A stretch of 64,000 nucleotides of DNA. Origin: an uncultured Alistipes sp. GTDB lineage: Bacteria > Bacteroidota > Bacteroidia > Bacteroidales > Rikenellaceae. Where the stretch lies: positions 62,001-126,000 of the forward strand of contig CAPXWY010000002.1 in the NCBI GenBank assembly GCA_948736885.1, in the 5' to 3' direction. Within the stretch, counting starts at the first letter, position 1. Each line of letters begins with the position of its first letter. The notes beneath the pieces are model-generated. The model was not told the DNA's origin. It saw nothing but the letters and a program-made list of their open reading frames with translations, and made no database searches. Positions 26,062 to 35,846 of this stretch are shown here, piece after piece. The translations under genes were made by a program, and so were the position numbers.

Positions 26062-26763
26062 TTATGCTTCGTCGTGGCGCCCGCCCTCGAAGCAGGCCCA
26101 CAGATTATCGCCCGCAGGCACCGGAGCGGTCACCTCCACGGGTTCGCGCCGCACGGGGTGTTCGAACGCCACGCGCCTGGAGTGCAGCGAGATGCCGCCG
26201 CCGGGCAGCGAACGCCGGGCTCCGTACTTCAGATCGCCGCGAATCGGACAGCCGATGCGCGAAAGCTGGGCCCGGATCTGATGGTGGCGGCCGGTCAGCA
26301 GCTCGACCTCGACGAGGGTATAGCGGGTCCCGGCGCCGACCATGCGGTATTTCAGCCGCGCCTCCTTGGCTTCGGGACGCGGAGCGTCGAAGGCTTTCGA
26401 ACGGTTGGTGCGGCCGTCGCGCAGAATGTAGTGGCGCAGTTCGCCGCTCTCGGCTTCGGGGCGGTTCTCCGTCAGGGCCCAGTAGACCTTGCGGATGCGG
26501 CCCTCGCGGATCATCTCGTTGAGCCGCACGAGGGCCTTGGAAGTCTTGGCGAAGAGCACGGCGCCGCTCACGGGACGGTCGATGCGGTGCACCACACCGA
26601 GGAAGACTTCGCCGGGCTTGGCGTCGCGCGCCTTGATGAAAGCCTTGATCTGATCCTCCAGCGCACTCTCGCCCGAAGGGTCGGGCTGCACGAGGTCGCC
26701 GCAATGCTTGTTGACGATCAGCAGATGGTTGTCTTCATAGAGAATGTCGTCGGGCGAAAACAT
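26062..26763 (-). CDS. RluA family RNA pseudouridine synthase
   Basis: Isomerises uridine to pseudouridine in rRNA or tRNA. The catalytic aspartate is in VVHRIDRPVSG (family HRLD), and later motifs TGRHHQIRAQL and IRGDLKYG are intact. With 233 residues it lacks the N-terminal S4 domain of RluC/RluD and is closest to the short, catalytic-only members. The target base cannot be deduced. It follows cdd after 4 bp. Confidence 0.93.
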   Translation of the reverse strand: MFSPDDILYEDNHLLIVNKHCGDLVQPDPSGESALEDQIKAFIKARDAKPGEVFLGVVHRIDRPVSGAVLFAKTSKALVRLNEMIREGRIRKVYWALTENRPEAESGELRHYILRDGRTNRSKAFDAPRPEAKEARLKYRMVGAGTRYTLVEVELLTGRHHQIRAQLSRIGCPIRGDLKYGARRSLPGGGISLHSRRVAFEHPVRREPVEVTAPVPAGDNLWACFEGGRHDEA

Positions 26764-26767
26764 GCGT

Positions 26768-27223
26768 CTACAGGATGAAAGTGAAAGGCAGCAGGTCCGC
26801 CGCCGAAGCGACGATGCTTGCCGTGCCGTTGCCGCTCATGATGACCCGCATGGGCGAGCCCTGGCGCCGCTCGACGTCGACCATCACCTGGCGGCACTGG
26901 CCGCAGGGGTAGCACTCGCGCTCGGAAGGCACCGAAGCGATGGCCAGCGTCTCGACGGGATCGTCGGCATAGTTGGCCTGGGCATAGAAGAGCAGCGTCC
27001 GCTCGGCGCAGAGACCCGCCGGGTAGACCTCGCTCTCGATGTTGCTGCCGCAGATGATGCGTCCGCTGCGCAGCCGTGCGGCGGCGCCCACACGGAAGCG
27101 CGAATAGGGAGCATGCGCATTCGCCGTGGCGCGCCCGGCTTCGGCGACCAGCGTGCGGTCGGCCTCGGAGAGGGCGTCGAGCGAATCGTAGTGCTCGTAA
27201 TCGATACGATACTGTGTATTCAT
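26768..27223 (-). CDS. cdd: Cytidine deaminase
   Basis: Deaminates cytidine and deoxycytidine to uridine. The zinc site is complete: CAERTLLF (catalytic Glu, first Cys) and PCGQCRQVM. The 151-residue length and NIESEVYPAGLCAER motif fit the homotetrameric class. I start at ATG 27223, because a well-placed promoter at 27243-27272 would put the transcript start near 27238; a longer frame reading to 27271 would not be transcribed from it. Confidence 0.94.
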   Translation of the reverse strand: MNTQYRIDYEHYDSLDALSEADRTLVAEAGRATANAHAPYSRFRVGAAARLRSGRIICGSNIESEVYPAGLCAERTLLFYAQANYADDPVETLAIASVPSERECYPCGQCRQVMVDVERRQGSPMRVIMSGNGTASIVASAADLLPFTFIL

Positions 27224-27242
27224 GGCACAAAACCTAAGTAAA

Positions 27243-27272
27243 CAAAGGTAAAACAAATTTGGGAAATTCAAA
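27243..27272 (-). promoter_or_regulatory. Promoter of cdd-rluA-dtd
   Basis: On the minus strand TACCTTTG (27243-27250) is a full TAnnTTTG -7 box, with TTTG at 27269-27272 after an 18-bp spacer. The -33 box lies within a period-7 tract. The leader would be about 15 bases. Confidence 0.7.
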
Positions 27273-27298
27273 ATCGGAAATCCGAAATTGTGAATCCC
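27264..27298. repeat. Period-7 tract (AAATTCA AAATCGG AAATCCG AAATTGT GAATCCC)
   Basis: Five 7-base units in strict phase; they cover the -33 region of the cdd promoter. The rest of the spacer from 27299 to 27561 is GC-rich and has no convincing gene, only a terminator-like hairpin at 27499-27524. Confidence 0.65.
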
Positions 27299-27498
27299 GG
27301 TCCTATATTCCCGACCGATGGCGGCAGTCCCGAATAAGGTCGGTGCGTCGGATTCGGCCGCTGCCCGAGGCGGGACGGGCGGAATTCCGGTCGGGCTGCG
27401 CCGAACGGTCCGTCCCTACCCTGCCAGTCTGCTTCTGTCGAAGCGATCCGCCGGAACTTCGTTCCCGACAGACCGGAACGGCACCTTTCAAGACGACG

Positions 27499-27524
27499 AA
27501 GAGGACAGCCGGGGCCGTCCTCTT
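27499..27524 (-). terminator. Terminator-like hairpin after the SIMPL gene
   Basis: AAGAGGAC and GTCCTCTT form a perfect 8-bp stem around a GC-rich 10-base loop, 38 bp past the stop. There is no strong U-run. Confidence 0.45.
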
Positions 27525-27561
27525 GGGTTGCGAAAGGGCGGATGCCCGTCGGCGGGCGGCC

Positions 27562-28254
27562 CTATTCGAGCACGAACTTGGTCTGCACGCTGTACTGCAG
27601 CTTGATGGTCTTGAAGTCGAGCGGCTCCTCGCCGGCGCTTTCGCCCGAACCGGCATCCATGGATTTCATGCTGCGCACGGCCATCGTATTGTTGTAGTAG
27701 GCGGGCATGATGTCGTTGTTCGAATCCCAGATATAGAAGCACTTGCCCACCGTCTGGCCGATGGCTTGGGCCAGCGTGCGGGCGCTCTGCTGCGCGTTGC
27801 GGATCGCCTCTACGCGCACCTCCTCCTTGAGGGCGTCGATGTTGCTGTGCGAGACGCGCAGGATCGAGACGTCGGAGATGCCCAGCTTGTCGAGCGCCTG
27901 CCACACGTTGGCCGCTTCGGCCGCCGAACCCAGCTTGAGCTGGTATTTGGCCGTTGCGACGGAGGTGTTCTTCTTGAAGAATTCGCTCGAAAGGTTGGCC
28001 ACCTTGAGTTGTTTTTCGACGTCGACGCCCTGGCGGCGGAGCGCAGCGATCATCTCGCGCTGCTGGCTCTCGACCGAAATCTTGCCTTTCGAATCGCGCT
28101 CGTCGATGACGATCGAGAGGTAAAATTCGTCGGGCACGATCTCTTTCTCGGCCCGGCCGTTGACCTGAATGTAGCTCGGATAGGCTTCCTGCGTCTGTGC
28201 CGCCGCGGTCAGCATCATCGCGAGCGCCGCGGCCAAAAATACGAGTTTTCTCAT
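27562..28254 (-). CDS. SIMPL (DUF541) domain protein, exported
   Basis: Signal peptide [20 protein letters not shown] is followed by a SIMPL domain over the rest of the 230 residues ([23 protein letters not shown] at its start). The family includes periplasmic or surface proteins (for example E. coli YggE, linked to oxidative stress) with no enzymatic activity shown. Start at ATG 28254; upstream in-frame codons add a non-signal tail. A -7 box TATATTTG is at 28283-28290. Confidence 0.9.
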   Translation of the reverse strand: MRKLVFLAAALAMMLTAAAQTQEAYPSYIQVNGRAEKEIVPDEFYLSIVIDERDSKGKISVESQQREMIAALRRQGVDVEKQLKVANLSSEFFKKNTSVATAKYQLKLGSAAEAANVWQALDKLGISDVSILRVSHSNIDALKEEVRVEAIRNAQQSARTLAQAIGQTVGKCFYIWDSNNDIMPAYYNNTMAVRSMKSMDAGSGESAGEEPLDFKTIKLQYSVQTKFVLE

Positions 28255-28282
28255 GATTATTCCGTTTTGTGCAAGGTAACTG

Positions 28283-28290
28283 CAAATATA
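28283..28290 (-). promoter_or_regulatory. Probable -7 box for the SIMPL gene
   Basis: TATATTTG on the minus strand, 29 bp before the start codon, matches TAnnTTTG. No clear TTTG is found at the -33 position. Confidence 0.45.
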
Positions 28291-28308
28291 ACGCCGCACC
28301 GGCGGTGC

Positions 28309-29721
28309 TTATTGTCTTCGGACGAGCTTCACCACATTTTCCACATGGTGCGTGTGGGGGAACATGTCCACCGGCTGCACCGCCTCCACCCGGTAGGCGT
28401 CGTCGAGCAGCGCCAGGTCGCGGGCCTGCGTGGCGGGATTGCAGCTCACGTAGACGATCCGCTCGGGCGCGGCGCGCAGGATGACGTCGATCACCGGAGC
28501 GTCGACTCCCGCGCGCGGCGGGTCGAGGATCACAGCGTTGGGCCGTCCGTTGGCCTCGACGAACGCATCGTCGAGCACCTCCTTCATGTCGCCCGCATAA
28601 AAGGCCGTATTGCCGATGCCGTTTGCGAGCGAATTGGCCTTCGCATCCTCGATCGCCTCGGGCACGTATTCGATGCCCACCACGCGGCGGCAATGGCGCG
28701 CGCAGAAATTGGCGATGGTGCCCGTGCCGGTGTAGAGATCGTAGAGCACATCGTCGGGCCCGAGGTCGGCGAAGCCGCGCGCCACCTTGTAGAGCTCGCA
28801 GGCCTGCGCCGAATTGGTCTGGTAGAACGACTTGGGCCCCACCTTGAAACGCAGACCCTCCATCTCTTCGACGATGTGGTCCTTGCCGCGGTAGCACACG
28901 GCATCGAGGTCGCCCGTCGAGTCGTTGAACTTGGTATTGACGACATAAAAGAGCGACACGATCTCGGAGAAGCGGGCCGCCAGATGGTCGAGCAGCGCTT
29001 CGATTTTCGGCCGGTCGTCGGCGCCGAAGACCACGACAACCATGATCTCGCCCGTCGAAGCGGTGCGCACGACCATGTTGCGCATCAGCCCCTCGTGCGT
29101 ACGTGCATTGTGGAACGTGTAGCCGTGCTCGAGACAGAAACGTTTGGTTTCCAGCCGGATGTCGTTCGACGGATCGGGCTGGAGCCAGCATTTGCGGATG
29201 TCGAGCACCTTGTCGAACATGCCCGGAATGTGGAATCCGGCGGCAGGTCCGGCCTCGATGTCGCCGCCGGCCGCCACTTCCTCGTGCGTGAGCCACCGCC
29301 GGTCGGTGAAGGTGAATTCGAGCTTGTTGCGGTAGAACTGCGTCTGCGCCGAACCCATGCACGGGGCGATCTCGGGCAGAGCGACCTTGCCGATGCGCGT
29401 CAGCTGGTCGCGCACCTGGTCGGTCTTGAAGCGCAGCTGCTCCTCGTAGGGCAGATTCTGCCACTTGCAGCCGCCGCAGACCCCGAAGTGCTCGCAGAAG
29501 GGCTCGGCCCGCAGCGGCGAACGCTTCACGTAACGCACCACGTAACCCTCCATGAAGCGGCGGCGCTTGAGCCGTATCTGCACGTCGACCACGTCGCCCG
29601 GAACGGTCATCGGGACGAAGACCACCTGTTCGTTCCAGCGCCCCATGGCCTTGCCTTCGGCGGCCAGGGTGGTTATTTCGAGTCCCTCGATCAGAGGATA
29701 GTTCGCTTTTTTGCGTGCCAT
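28309..29721 (-). CDS. rlmD: 23S rRNA (uracil-C5)-methyltransferase RlmD/RlmCD-type
   Basis: SAM-dependent m5U methyltransferase. An N-terminal TRAM domain (residues 10-65) precedes the iron-sulfur cysteines [10 protein letters not shown] (76, 82, 85). The SAM domain has [12 protein letters not shown] and DPPRAGVD, and the catalytic cysteine is in [10 protein letters not shown]. Length 470 is normal. Which uridine (1939, 747 or both) cannot be read from sequence. It lies 55 bp before the SIMPL gene, which has its own -7 box. Confidence 0.93.
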   Translation of the reverse strand: MARKKANYPLIEGLEITTLAAEGKAMGRWNEQVVFVPMTVPGDVVDVQIRLKRRRFMEGYVVRYVKRSPLRAEPFCEHFGVCGGCKWQNLPYEEQLRFKTDQVRDQLTRIGKVALPEIAPCMGSAQTQFYRNKLEFTFTDRRWLTHEEVAAGGDIEAGPAAGFHIPGMFDKVLDIRKCWLQPDPSNDIRLETKRFCLEHGYTFHNARTHEGLMRNMVVRTASTGEIMVVVVFGADDRPKIEALLDHLAARFSEIVSLFYVVNTKFNDSTGDLDAVCYRGKDHIVEEMEGLRFKVGPKSFYQTNSAQACELYKVARGFADLGPDDVLYDLYTGTGTIANFCARHCRRVVGIEYVPEAIEDAKANSLANGIGNTAFYAGDMKEVLDDAFVEANGRPNAVILDPPRAGVDAPVIDVILRAAPERIVYVSCNPATQARDLALLDDAYRVEAVQPVDMFPHTHHVENVVKLVRRQ

Positions 29722-29727
29722 TTATTT

Positions 29728-29762
29728 AAGGTGAAAGGTGAAAAGTCGAATATGAAAAGTCG
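29728..29762. repeat. Period-7 tract (AAGGTGA AAGGTGA AAAGTCG AATATGA AAAGTCG)
   Basis: Five 7-base units in phase begin six bases after the rlmD start on the upstream side. They are followed by a hairpin whose arms CGGACGT and ACGTCCG lie at 29761-29808, a candidate terminator for the lipoprotein gene. Confidence 0.65.
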
Positions 29763-29829
29763 GACGTTATTGCAGGGCAACCCGCGGCTTCTCGCCCCCG
29801 ACGTCCGGCCGGCTACGAAATCTTCCGGG

Positions 29830-30951
29830 TCATTCCCGATCCTTCTGTTTCAGTCTCTGCCTTACGCCGCCCAGCCAGAAACCCAGGGCAAAGGGTCCTC
29901 CGATCAACACGACGAGCGCCAGAACCACATAGAACAGAATCTTGCCGACCAGGCCGGGCACAGCATCCAGCACCGAAGCGATCAGCTCCTCGGCCGAACG
30001 CCGCAGCTGTCCCACCAGCGCCTCGCGCTCCTGCGAGACGTAGGACTGCAACTCGCGGCGCTGCCGCTCGAAGTCGTAGAACGCATTGTCGACCAGCGAA
30101 TTCATCGTGTCGACCAACTGCGCCACCTCGCCGTTGAGCCCCGCCATCATGCGGTCCGACATCTCCGGCAGGTGTTCGGCCACCAGCACCATGCGGTTGA
30201 GGTCGCGTTCGAGCGAATCGAGCCGGGCACCGACTTCGGCGCGCAGGCTCTCCTGGCGCCACTCCATTTCGAGCATCTCCTTCGACCACCCCACGGTGTT
30301 GGCCAACTGCTGGGTCTGACCGCTCACGCGGTCGTTGACATCGGCCAGCACCTCGGCGATCGAACCGGTGGCGAAATCGGGCTCGACGCCCTTGCCGCGC
30401 AGAAATTCGATCCAGGCCAGCGTGGTATTGACCGGCTCCACGCCCTGCTCCGTGACGGGATGTTCCTTGACGAACCGGTCGACGAACTCCGTCATCCACC
30501 CGTAGCGCTCGCCGGCGAGCGTTTCGCGCGCCAGCTTGTCGATGCGCCGTTCGAGCTGCGCAGCCGTACGGCGGGCCAATCCGCTCTGCGGACCGAACAA
30601 CAACGAATCGGGCGTCGCGGTGAAAGCGTCGTCCATGCGCCGGCAAAGAATCCACATGTCGGCCAACGCCACCTCGGGAATGCTCTGCATGGCGGCCGAG
30701 ACCGCGACGCGCGTGACGCGGATCTTCCACTTGATGGCGGCCAGACGCACGGAGAGATCGGGCGATACGGCCACGATCGAATCGGCCGTGCGGGAGACCT
30801 CGGACGAGAGGTCGTAGTAGAACCCGCGGGTCATCAGGCGCGTTTCGGCATCGCGCCGCGGCAGCGGATCGCCCGTCGATACCGACACCTTCAACAGCGA
30901 GCAGCCCGACAGGCTCATCGCGGCGAAAAGCAGACACAGGAGACGTTTCAT
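29830..30951 (-). CDS. Lipoprotein with helical periplasmic domain and C-terminal membrane helix, function unknown
   Basis: I do not recognise the family. The start at 30951 gives [19 protein letters not shown], a lipoprotein signal with Cys17. The middle is rich in charged helices, and residues from about 255 to 320 ([20 protein letters not shown]..., [17 protein letters not shown]) look like coiled coil. A hydrophobic helix near residues 340-362 ([20 protein letters not shown]) precedes a basic tail [11 protein letters not shown] lipid anchor at one end and a membrane helix at the other would hold the protein to one or two membranes; this is inference. Confidence 0.75.
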   Translation of the reverse strand: MKRLLCLLFAAMSLSGCSLLKVSVSTGDPLPRRDAETRLMTRGFYYDLSSEVSRTADSIVAVSPDLSVRLAAIKWKIRVTRVAVSAAMQSIPEVALADMWILCRRMDDAFTATPDSLLFGPQSGLARRTAAQLERRIDKLARETLAGERYGWMTEFVDRFVKEHPVTEQGVEPVNTTLAWIEFLRGKGVEPDFATGSIAEVLADVNDRVSGQTQQLANTVGWSKEMLEMEWRQESLRAEVGARLDSLERDLNRMVLVAEHLPEMSDRMMAGLNGEVAQLVDTMNSLVDNAFYDFERQRRELQSYVSQEREALVGQLRRSAEELIASVLDAVPGLVGKILFYVVLALVVLIGGPFALGFWLGGVRQRLKQKDRE

Positions 30952-31006
30952 GGACACATCGTTCGGTTTGCGGCGATAAAGATAGGCATAATCCGACAAA
31001 AAAACG

Positions 31007-31014
31007 TATCTTTG
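31007..31014 (+). promoter_or_regulatory. Probable -7 box for the MBL-trmD-lpxB gene set
   Basis: TATCTTTG lies 26 bp before the MBL start codon and fits TAnnTTTG. The -33 position has no clear TTTG. Confidence 0.5.
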
Positions 31015-31039
31015 TCAAGACCAAAAGCCACGTTTTTCC

Positions 31040-31708
31040 ATGAAAACAGCCACCCTTGCCTTCAACCCCATCGAAGAGAACACCTACGTTGTCTGGGACG
31101 AGAGCGGCGAAGCCGTCGTCATCGACGCCGGCAACAGCAGCGACCGCGAAAACGCCGCACTGGACAATTTCATCGCGGAGCACGGCCTGCGGCCCGTGCT
31201 GGCGGTCAACACCCACGGCCACTTCGACCACACGCTGGGCGTCTGCCACCTCAAGGAGCGCTACGGCATTCCGTTCGCCCTCTCGTCGAAGGACGCCTTC
31301 CTGCTGGAGAACGCCCGCACGAGCGGCTCGATTTTCGGCGTGCGCATCGGGCCGATGCCCGCCATCGACATCGACCTGGACGAAACCCCCGAAATCCGCT
31401 TCGGCAACACGACGCTGCAGGTCATTCCCACACCGGGCCATACGCCGGGCCACGTGGCGCTCTACGAACCGCAGAGCGGCGTGGTCTTCACGGGCGACAC
31501 GCTCTTCCGCGAAAGCATCGGCCGCACCGACCTGCCCGGCGGCGACTATTCGTGGATCATGCGTTCGATACTCGACAAGCTCCTGCCCCTGGGCGACGCC
31601 ACCCGCGTCTGCCCCGGCCACGGCCCGGAGACCACCATCGGCCACGAAACGCTCTACAACCCCTTCGTCGTCGAGGTGCTGAACAACGAAGTGAACTACA
31701 AGGGCTGA
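31040..31708 (+). CDS. Metallo-beta-lactamase fold hydrolase (glyoxalase II-like)
   Basis: The two-metal site is complete: THGHFDH (HxHxDH), PGHTPGH, FTGDTLF and a final histidine in [11 protein letters not shown]. At 222 residues it is a single MBL domain of the hydroxyacylglutathione hydrolase-like group, without the C-terminal extension of true GloB. Physiological substrate unknown; small thioesters are typical. It starts a rightward run of genes through to the S46 peptidase. Confidence 0.92.
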   Translation: MKTATLAFNPIEENTYVVWDESGEAVVIDAGNSSDRENAALDNFIAEHGLRPVLAVNTHGHFDHTLGVCHLKERYGIPFALSSKDAFLLENARTSGSIFGVRIGPMPAIDIDLDETPEIRFGNTTLQVIPTPGHTPGHVALYEPQSGVVFTGDTLFRESIGRTDLPGGDYSWIMRSILDKLLPLGDATRVCPGHGPETTIGHETLYNPFVVEVLNNEVNYKG

Positions 31709-31735
31709 CCCACTCCTGCGAAACGACCGTAAACC

Positions 31736-32467
31736 ATGAACGAATCGATACACCGGATACTCTACGCACTGCTCCCGCTCGAAGGATACCTTCGGGTCGT
31801 CAGCCGTCTGTTCTTCGTTTTCCAGCGGCTGGGGATCGGGCGCCGCACCCCCGCAATGGAATATGTCCGCCACCTGCCGCAGCTGGTGCGCAAGGGCGAC
31901 ATCTGCATCGACATCGGGGCCAATCTGGGCTATTATGCCCGGACCCTCGCGCGATTGGTCGGTCCCGCGGGGTGCGTCCACGCCGTGGAGCCGGTGGAAC
32001 CGATCCGCAAGGTGCTGAACCGCAATCTGCGCCGGTGCTCCAACGTAACGGTCCACCCCTTTGCACTCGGCACGGAGAACAAGCCCGTCAGCATGGGCAA
32101 CGACTCGGTGCGCAAGACGGGCTACCTGGGCACGGGGCAAAACTTCGTGAACGACAGCGGCGATGCCGTCGCCGTGGAGTTCCGGGCCGACATGCGGCGG
32201 GGCAGCGAGCTGTTCGGCGGCCTGCCGCGGCTCGACTTCATCAAGTGCGACATCGAGGGCTACGAACGGATCGTCATGCGCGAGATGCAGCCGCTTCTGG
32301 AACGGTTCCGCCCTACGGTGCTGATCGAAACGGGCGGCGCCAACCGGCAGGCGGTCATCGGGCTTTTCACCGCGATGGGCTATGCCGGCTTCACGCTCGA
32401 CGGCGGCCGCGAAGTGCCGCTCGGCCTCGCGACGCCGGAAAAGGACATCATCTTCCGCCCCCGATAA
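31736..32467 (+). CDS. FkbM family SAM-dependent methyltransferase
   Basis: SAM-binding motif I is [18 protein letters not shown], followed by VHAVEPVEP (motif II acidic end) and [11 protein letters not shown], as in FkbM O-methyltransferases. At 243 residues it contains a short N-terminal helical lead. Many FkbM enzymes methylate sugars of surface glycans or lipids. The nearby lpxB makes a glycolipid target plausible but unproven. It lies 27 bp after the MBL gene and 47 bp before trmD. Confidence 0.88.
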   Translation: MNESIHRILYALLPLEGYLRVVSRLFFVFQRLGIGRRTPAMEYVRHLPQLVRKGDICIDIGANLGYYARTLARLVGPAGCVHAVEPVEPIRKVLNRNLRRCSNVTVHPFALGTENKPVSMGNDSVRKTGYLGTGQNFVNDSGDAVAVEFRADMRRGSELFGGLPRLDFIKCDIEGYERIVMREMQPLLERFRPTVLIETGGANRQAVIGLFTAMGYAGFTLDGGREVPLGLATPEKDIIFRPR

Positions 32468-32514
32468 AGCGGGCGTTGCCCGTCCGATTTTCAACCTTTC
32501 ATTTGCACGCTTCC

Positions 32515-33201
32515 ATGCGCATCGACATCCTTACGGTAGTTCCCGAACTGCTCGCCTCGCCGCTCAACGAATCGATCCTCAAGCGGGCCCAGACCAAAGG
32601 GCTCGTGGAGATCGTCGTGCACAACCTCCACGACTACGCCCATGACAAACGCAAAACCACCGACGACTACCCCTTCGGCGGCGAAGCGGGCATGGTCATG
32701 AAGTGCGAACCAGTCTTCGAACTGGTGGAGAAGCTGCAATCCGAACGGCGCTACGACGAAATCATCTACACTTCGCCCGACGGCATCCGCTACGACCAGC
32801 ACGAAGCCAACCGGCTGTCGACCCTGGAGAACCTCATCATCCTCTGCGGCCACTACAAAGGCATCGACCACCGCATCCGCGAACACCTCGTGACGCGCGA
32901 AATCTCGATCGGCGACTACGTGCTCACGGGAGGCGAGCTGGCAGCCTGCATCATTGCCGATTCGGTGGTGCGGATCATCCCGGGGGCCATCGGCGACGAA
33001 GCCTCGGCGCTGACCGACTCGTTTCAGGACAACCTGCTGGCCCCGCCGGTCTACACGCGCCCGGCCGAGTTCCGCGGCTGGCGGGTGCCCGACGTGCTGC
33101 TGTCGGGCAACTTCGCCGAAATCGCCCGCTGGCAGGACGAACAGGCCTACCAACGCACGAAACAGCTGCGGCCGGACCTTTTGCGGGAAGGTGAAAAATG
33201 A
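32515..33201 (+). CDS. trmD: tRNA (guanine37-N1)-methyltransferase
   Basis: SPOUT-family enzyme that makes m1G37 and so protects the reading frame. Signatures [21 protein letters not shown] and [12 protein letters not shown] form the trefoil knot with bound SAM. The 228-residue length is normal. The final codons (EGEK and the stop) lie inside a period-7 tract that starts at 33188, so the C-terminal residues are supplied by a repeat. Confidence 0.97.
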   Translation: MRIDILTVVPELLASPLNESILKRAQTKGLVEIVVHNLHDYAHDKRKTTDDYPFGGEAGMVMKCEPVFELVEKLQSERRYDEIIYTSPDGIRYDQHEANRLSTLENLIILCGHYKGIDHRIREHLVTREISIGDYVLTGGELAACIIADSVVRIIPGAIGDEASALTDSFQDNLLAPPVYTRPAEFRGWRVPDVLLSGNFAEIARWQDEQAYQRTKQLRPDLLREGEK

Positions 33202-33222
33202 AAAGCGGAAAGTGAAAGGCCT
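33188..33222. repeat. Period-7 tract overlapping the trmD stop (AAGGTGA AAAATGA AAAGCGG AAAGTGA AAGGCCT)
   Basis: Five 7-base units in phase. The trmD stop codon is the TGA of the second unit. Confidence 0.65.
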
Positions 33223-33282
33223 GATCGCACGAGATAATGACCGATCATCGCCTGCACCACCGGACAGCATCGCAAAAGCCAC

Positions 33283-33310
33283 TTTTCACCTTTAACCTTT
33301 AACTTTTCAC
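33283..33310. repeat. Period-7 tract before lpxB (TTTTCAC CTTTAAC CTTTAAC TTTTCAC)
   Basis: Four 7-base units in phase end six bases before the lpxB start codon. They are the complement-type form of the tract at 33188, so the two could pair across the trmD-lpxB spacer. Confidence 0.65.
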
Positions 33311-33316
33311 TTCGAC

Positions 33317-34462
33317 ATGAAATATTACCTCATAGCCGGCGAACCCTCGGGCGACCTGCACGGGGCCAACCTGATCGAAGGGCTGAAGAAAGCCGACCCC
33401 GAAGCCGGGTTCCGCTTCTGGGGCGGCGACCGGATGGCCGAAGCGGGCGGACGGGACAACCTGCGGAAACACTACCGCGAGACCTCGTTCTTCGGGATCG
33501 TGCAGGTGCTCCGCAACCTCGGCACCATCCGACGTCAGATGCGCGAATGCCAGGCCGACGTCGCGGCGTTCGCCCCCGACGTGCTGATCCTGGTCGACTA
33601 CCCCGGCTTCAACATGAAGATGGCGCGCTGGGCCAAGGAACACGGCATCCGCACCTACTACTACATAGCGCCCAAGGTGTGGGCCTGGCGCGAATGGCGG
33701 GTCAAGGCGATCCGCAAGTATGTCGACCGGCTTTTCATCATCTTTCCGTTCGAGCGCGACTACTTTCCCCGCAAGGGCATCCGCCCCATTTTCGAGGGCA
33801 ACCCGCTGGTCGACGCGCTCGAAGCCCGGCGCGCAACGCTCCCCTCGCCCGAGGAGTTCCGCCGCCGGCACGGGCTGGACGAACGCCCCATCGTCGCGCT
33901 GGTGGCCGGCAGCCGCCGGGGCGAGATCCGCGACAACCTGCCGCTCATGGCACGGCTCTCCGAGCGTTTTCCCGGACACCAGTTCGTTGTCACGGCCGTG
34001 CCGTGGCTCGACCGCCCGCTCTACGAACAATACATGGCCGGCAGCAGCCTGCACTACGTTTGCGACGAAACCTACGAAACGCTCCATGCGGCCGAAGCGG
34101 CCGTCGTGACCTCCGGCACGGCGACCCTCGAAACCGCCCTGCTGGGCATACCCGAGGTGGTGGTCTACCGCACGCTGTGGTTCCAGGTGAAGCTGCAGCC
34201 CTACGTGCTCAAAATTCCGTGGGTGTCGCTCGTCAACCTCAACCTCGGACGCGAAGCCGTCGCCGAAATCATCCAGTCCGACCTCTCCGTCGACCGGGCC
34301 GAGCGCGAACTGCGGGCCATCGTCGCAGGCGGCGCAAAACGCGAGCGGATGTTGGCCGACTTCGAGGAACTGCGCGCTGTCATCGGCGGCCCCGGTGCCA
34401 GCGAACGCTTCGCCCGCCGGATGGTGGAGCTGCTGCGCCAAGAAAAACAAGAAAAACCATGA
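33317..34462 (+). CDS. lpxB: Lipid-A-disaccharide synthase
   Basis: GT19 enzyme that joins UDP-diacyl-glucosamine and lipid X to form the lipid A disaccharide at the cytoplasmic membrane. The N-terminal MKYYLIAGEPSGDLHGA motif, WGGDRMAEAG, and the C-terminal half with VAGSRRGEIR and TSGTATLETALLG are in place; the length of 381 is typical. Its stop overlaps the next start as ATGA, so the two genes are translationally coupled. Confidence 0.97.
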   Translation: MKYYLIAGEPSGDLHGANLIEGLKKADPEAGFRFWGGDRMAEAGGRDNLRKHYRETSFFGIVQVLRNLGTIRRQMRECQADVAAFAPDVLILVDYPGFNMKMARWAKEHGIRTYYYIAPKVWAWREWRVKAIRKYVDRLFIIFPFERDYFPRKGIRPIFEGNPLVDALEARRATLPSPEEFRRRHGLDERPIVALVAGSRRGEIRDNLPLMARLSERFPGHQFVVTAVPWLDRPLYEQYMAGSSLHYVCDETYETLHAAEAAVVTSGTATLETALLGIPEVVVYRTLWFQVKLQPYVLKIPWVSLVNLNLGREAVAEIIQSDLSVDRAERELRAIVAGGAKRERMLADFEELRAVIGGPGASERFARRMVELLRQEKQEKP

Positions 34463-35094
34463 AAATCATCTGCATAGGCCGCAACTACCGGGCCCACGCC
34501 GAAGAACTGCACCGCGGCACCGGGCTGGCGGCGGAAACGGCGGCCGAACCGGTCTGGTTTCTGAAACCCGACACGGCGCTGCTGCGCAACAACGACCCGT
34601 TCTACATCCCGGCCTTCTCGCAAGAGGTGCACTACGAATGCGAACTGATGGTGCGCATCGACCGCGTAGGACGTTCGATCGCGGAGAAGTTCGCCCACCG
34701 CTACTACAGCGAAGTGGGCCTCGGCATCGACTTCACGGCCCGCGACCTCCAGCGCGAAGCGATCGCCCGCGGCCTGCCGTGGGAACCGGCCAAGGCGTTC
34801 GACCGCTCGGCGGCCCTCTCGCCCGAATTCGTGCCGCTGGCCGACCTGGGCGGCGACGTGCAGAACCTGCACTTCGAACTTGCCGTCAACGGGGAGGTGC
34901 GCCAGCAGGGCTCCACGGCCGAAATGCTTTTCACGGTCGACCGCATCATCGCGGCCGTATCGCAATACATCACCCTGCGCATGGGCGACCTGATCTACAC
35001 CGGCACCCCGGCCGGCGTGGGCCCCGTAGCTCCCGGCGACTGCCTCACCGCCACGCTCGAAGGCCGCGAACTGCTGAATTTCGACATCAGATAG
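34459..35094 (+). CDS. Fumarylacetoacetate hydrolase (FAH) family protein
   Basis: The FAH C-terminal fold has RNYRAHAEE near the start, the metal-binding EVHYECELMVRI acidic pair and GDLIYTGTPAGVGPV near the end. At 211 residues it belongs to the short, single-domain acylpyruvase/oxaloacetate decarboxylase-type group. The reaction is probably C-C hydrolysis or decarboxylation of a 2-oxo acid. It overlaps lpxB by four bases but has no evident link with lipid A. Confidence 0.9.
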   Translation: MKIICIGRNYRAHAEELHRGTGLAAETAAEPVWFLKPDTALLRNNDPFYIPAFSQEVHYECELMVRIDRVGRSIAEKFAHRYYSEVGLGIDFTARDLQREAIARGLPWEPAKAFDRSAALSPEFVPLADLGGDVQNLHFELAVNGEVRQQGSTAEMLFTVDRIIAAVSQYITLRMGDLIYTGTPAGVGPVAPGDCLTATLEGRELLNFDIR

Positions 35095-35144
35095 CAAGGT
35101 GAAAGACCACAAAGCATAATCTACATACAAAAAACAAGAATTCC

Positions 35145-35210
35145 GCAAGGCTGAAAGCCTTGCCGCCCAGGGCCGGCTCGCATCGAAGATGCGCCCCCCG
35201 CAGCCGGCCC
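35145..35210 (+). promoter_or_regulatory. Two adjacent hairpins in the maf leader
   Basis: GCAAGGC/GCCTTGC with loop TGAAA (35145-35163) is followed by GGGCCGGCT/AGCCGGCCC (35170-35210), the latter enclosing GCATC-GAA-GATGC. The 148-bp spacer between the FAH gene and maf holds nothing else. It may be a terminator pair or a structured leader. Confidence 0.5.
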
Positions 35211-35242
35211 GGGCGAACAATCCGAAACCTCAATTCCGCAAA

Positions 35243-35842
35243 ATGTTGCTTCACGAAAAACTTCGTTCCTACCGCCTTTTGCTGGCGTCGCAGTCGCCGC
35301 GGCGCCGCGAACTGCTGCGAGGCTGCGGACTGCCCTACGCGCTGGCCCCGACATACCCGTGCGAAGAGGTATTTCCCGACAAACTCGACGCAGAGGAAGT
35401 CCCCGGCTATCTCTCGCAGCTCAAAAGCGACGCCTACCCCTGGCAGCTCGAACCCAACGATATTCTGATGACGGCCGACACGGTCGTGGTGTTCGACGGC
35501 CGTGTGCTGGGCAAGCCCCGCGACCGCAACGATGCTTTCGCCATGCTGCGCCGCCTTTCGGGCCACCGCCACACGGTGGTCTCGGGCGTGACGTTCCGCA
35601 CCGCCGCACACCGCCGCACCTTCTCGTCCCGCTCCGACGTGTGGTTCCGCACGCTCACCGACGAGGAGATCGCCTACTACCTCGACAGCCACCGCCCCTA
35701 CGACAAAGCCGGTTCCTACGGCATCCAGGAATGGATCGGCTACGCAGCCATCGAACGCATCGACGGCTCGTTCTACAACGTCATGGGACTGCCGATCCAA
35801 CGCGTATACACCGAACTCGAAAAATTCATCGCTCAACCCTGA
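35243..35842 (+). CDS. maf: Maf family nucleoside triphosphate pyrophosphatase
   Basis: House-cleaning enzyme that hydrolyses non-canonical or surplus NTPs; the YhdE type acts on dTTP and UTP. The P-loop-like SQSPRRREL and TADTVVVFDGRVLGKP motifs, with the catalytic Asp in ADT, and the YDKAGSYGIQEW segment are all present. I start at ATG 35243 (MLLHEKLRSYRLL); the in-frame upstream codons translate a hairpin. It ends 4 bp before the S46 peptidase. Confidence 0.94.
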   Translation: MLLHEKLRSYRLLLASQSPRRRELLRGCGLPYALAPTYPCEEVFPDKLDAEEVPGYLSQLKSDAYPWQLEPNDILMTADTVVVFDGRVLGKPRDRNDAFAMLRRLSGHRHTVVSGVTFRTAAHRRTFSSRSDVWFRTLTDEEIAYYLDSHRPYDKAGSYGIQEWIGYAAIERIDGSFYNVMGLPIQRVYTELEKFIAQP

Positions 35843-35846
35843 AACC

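Noticed and set aside
27259..33201. A 1,980-codon open frame on the plus strand from the cdd spacer to the end of trmD
   Set aside because: Only the last 229 codons (trmD) are coding. The rest lies antisense to the SIMPL, rlmD and lipoprotein genes or out of frame with the MBL and FkbM genes.
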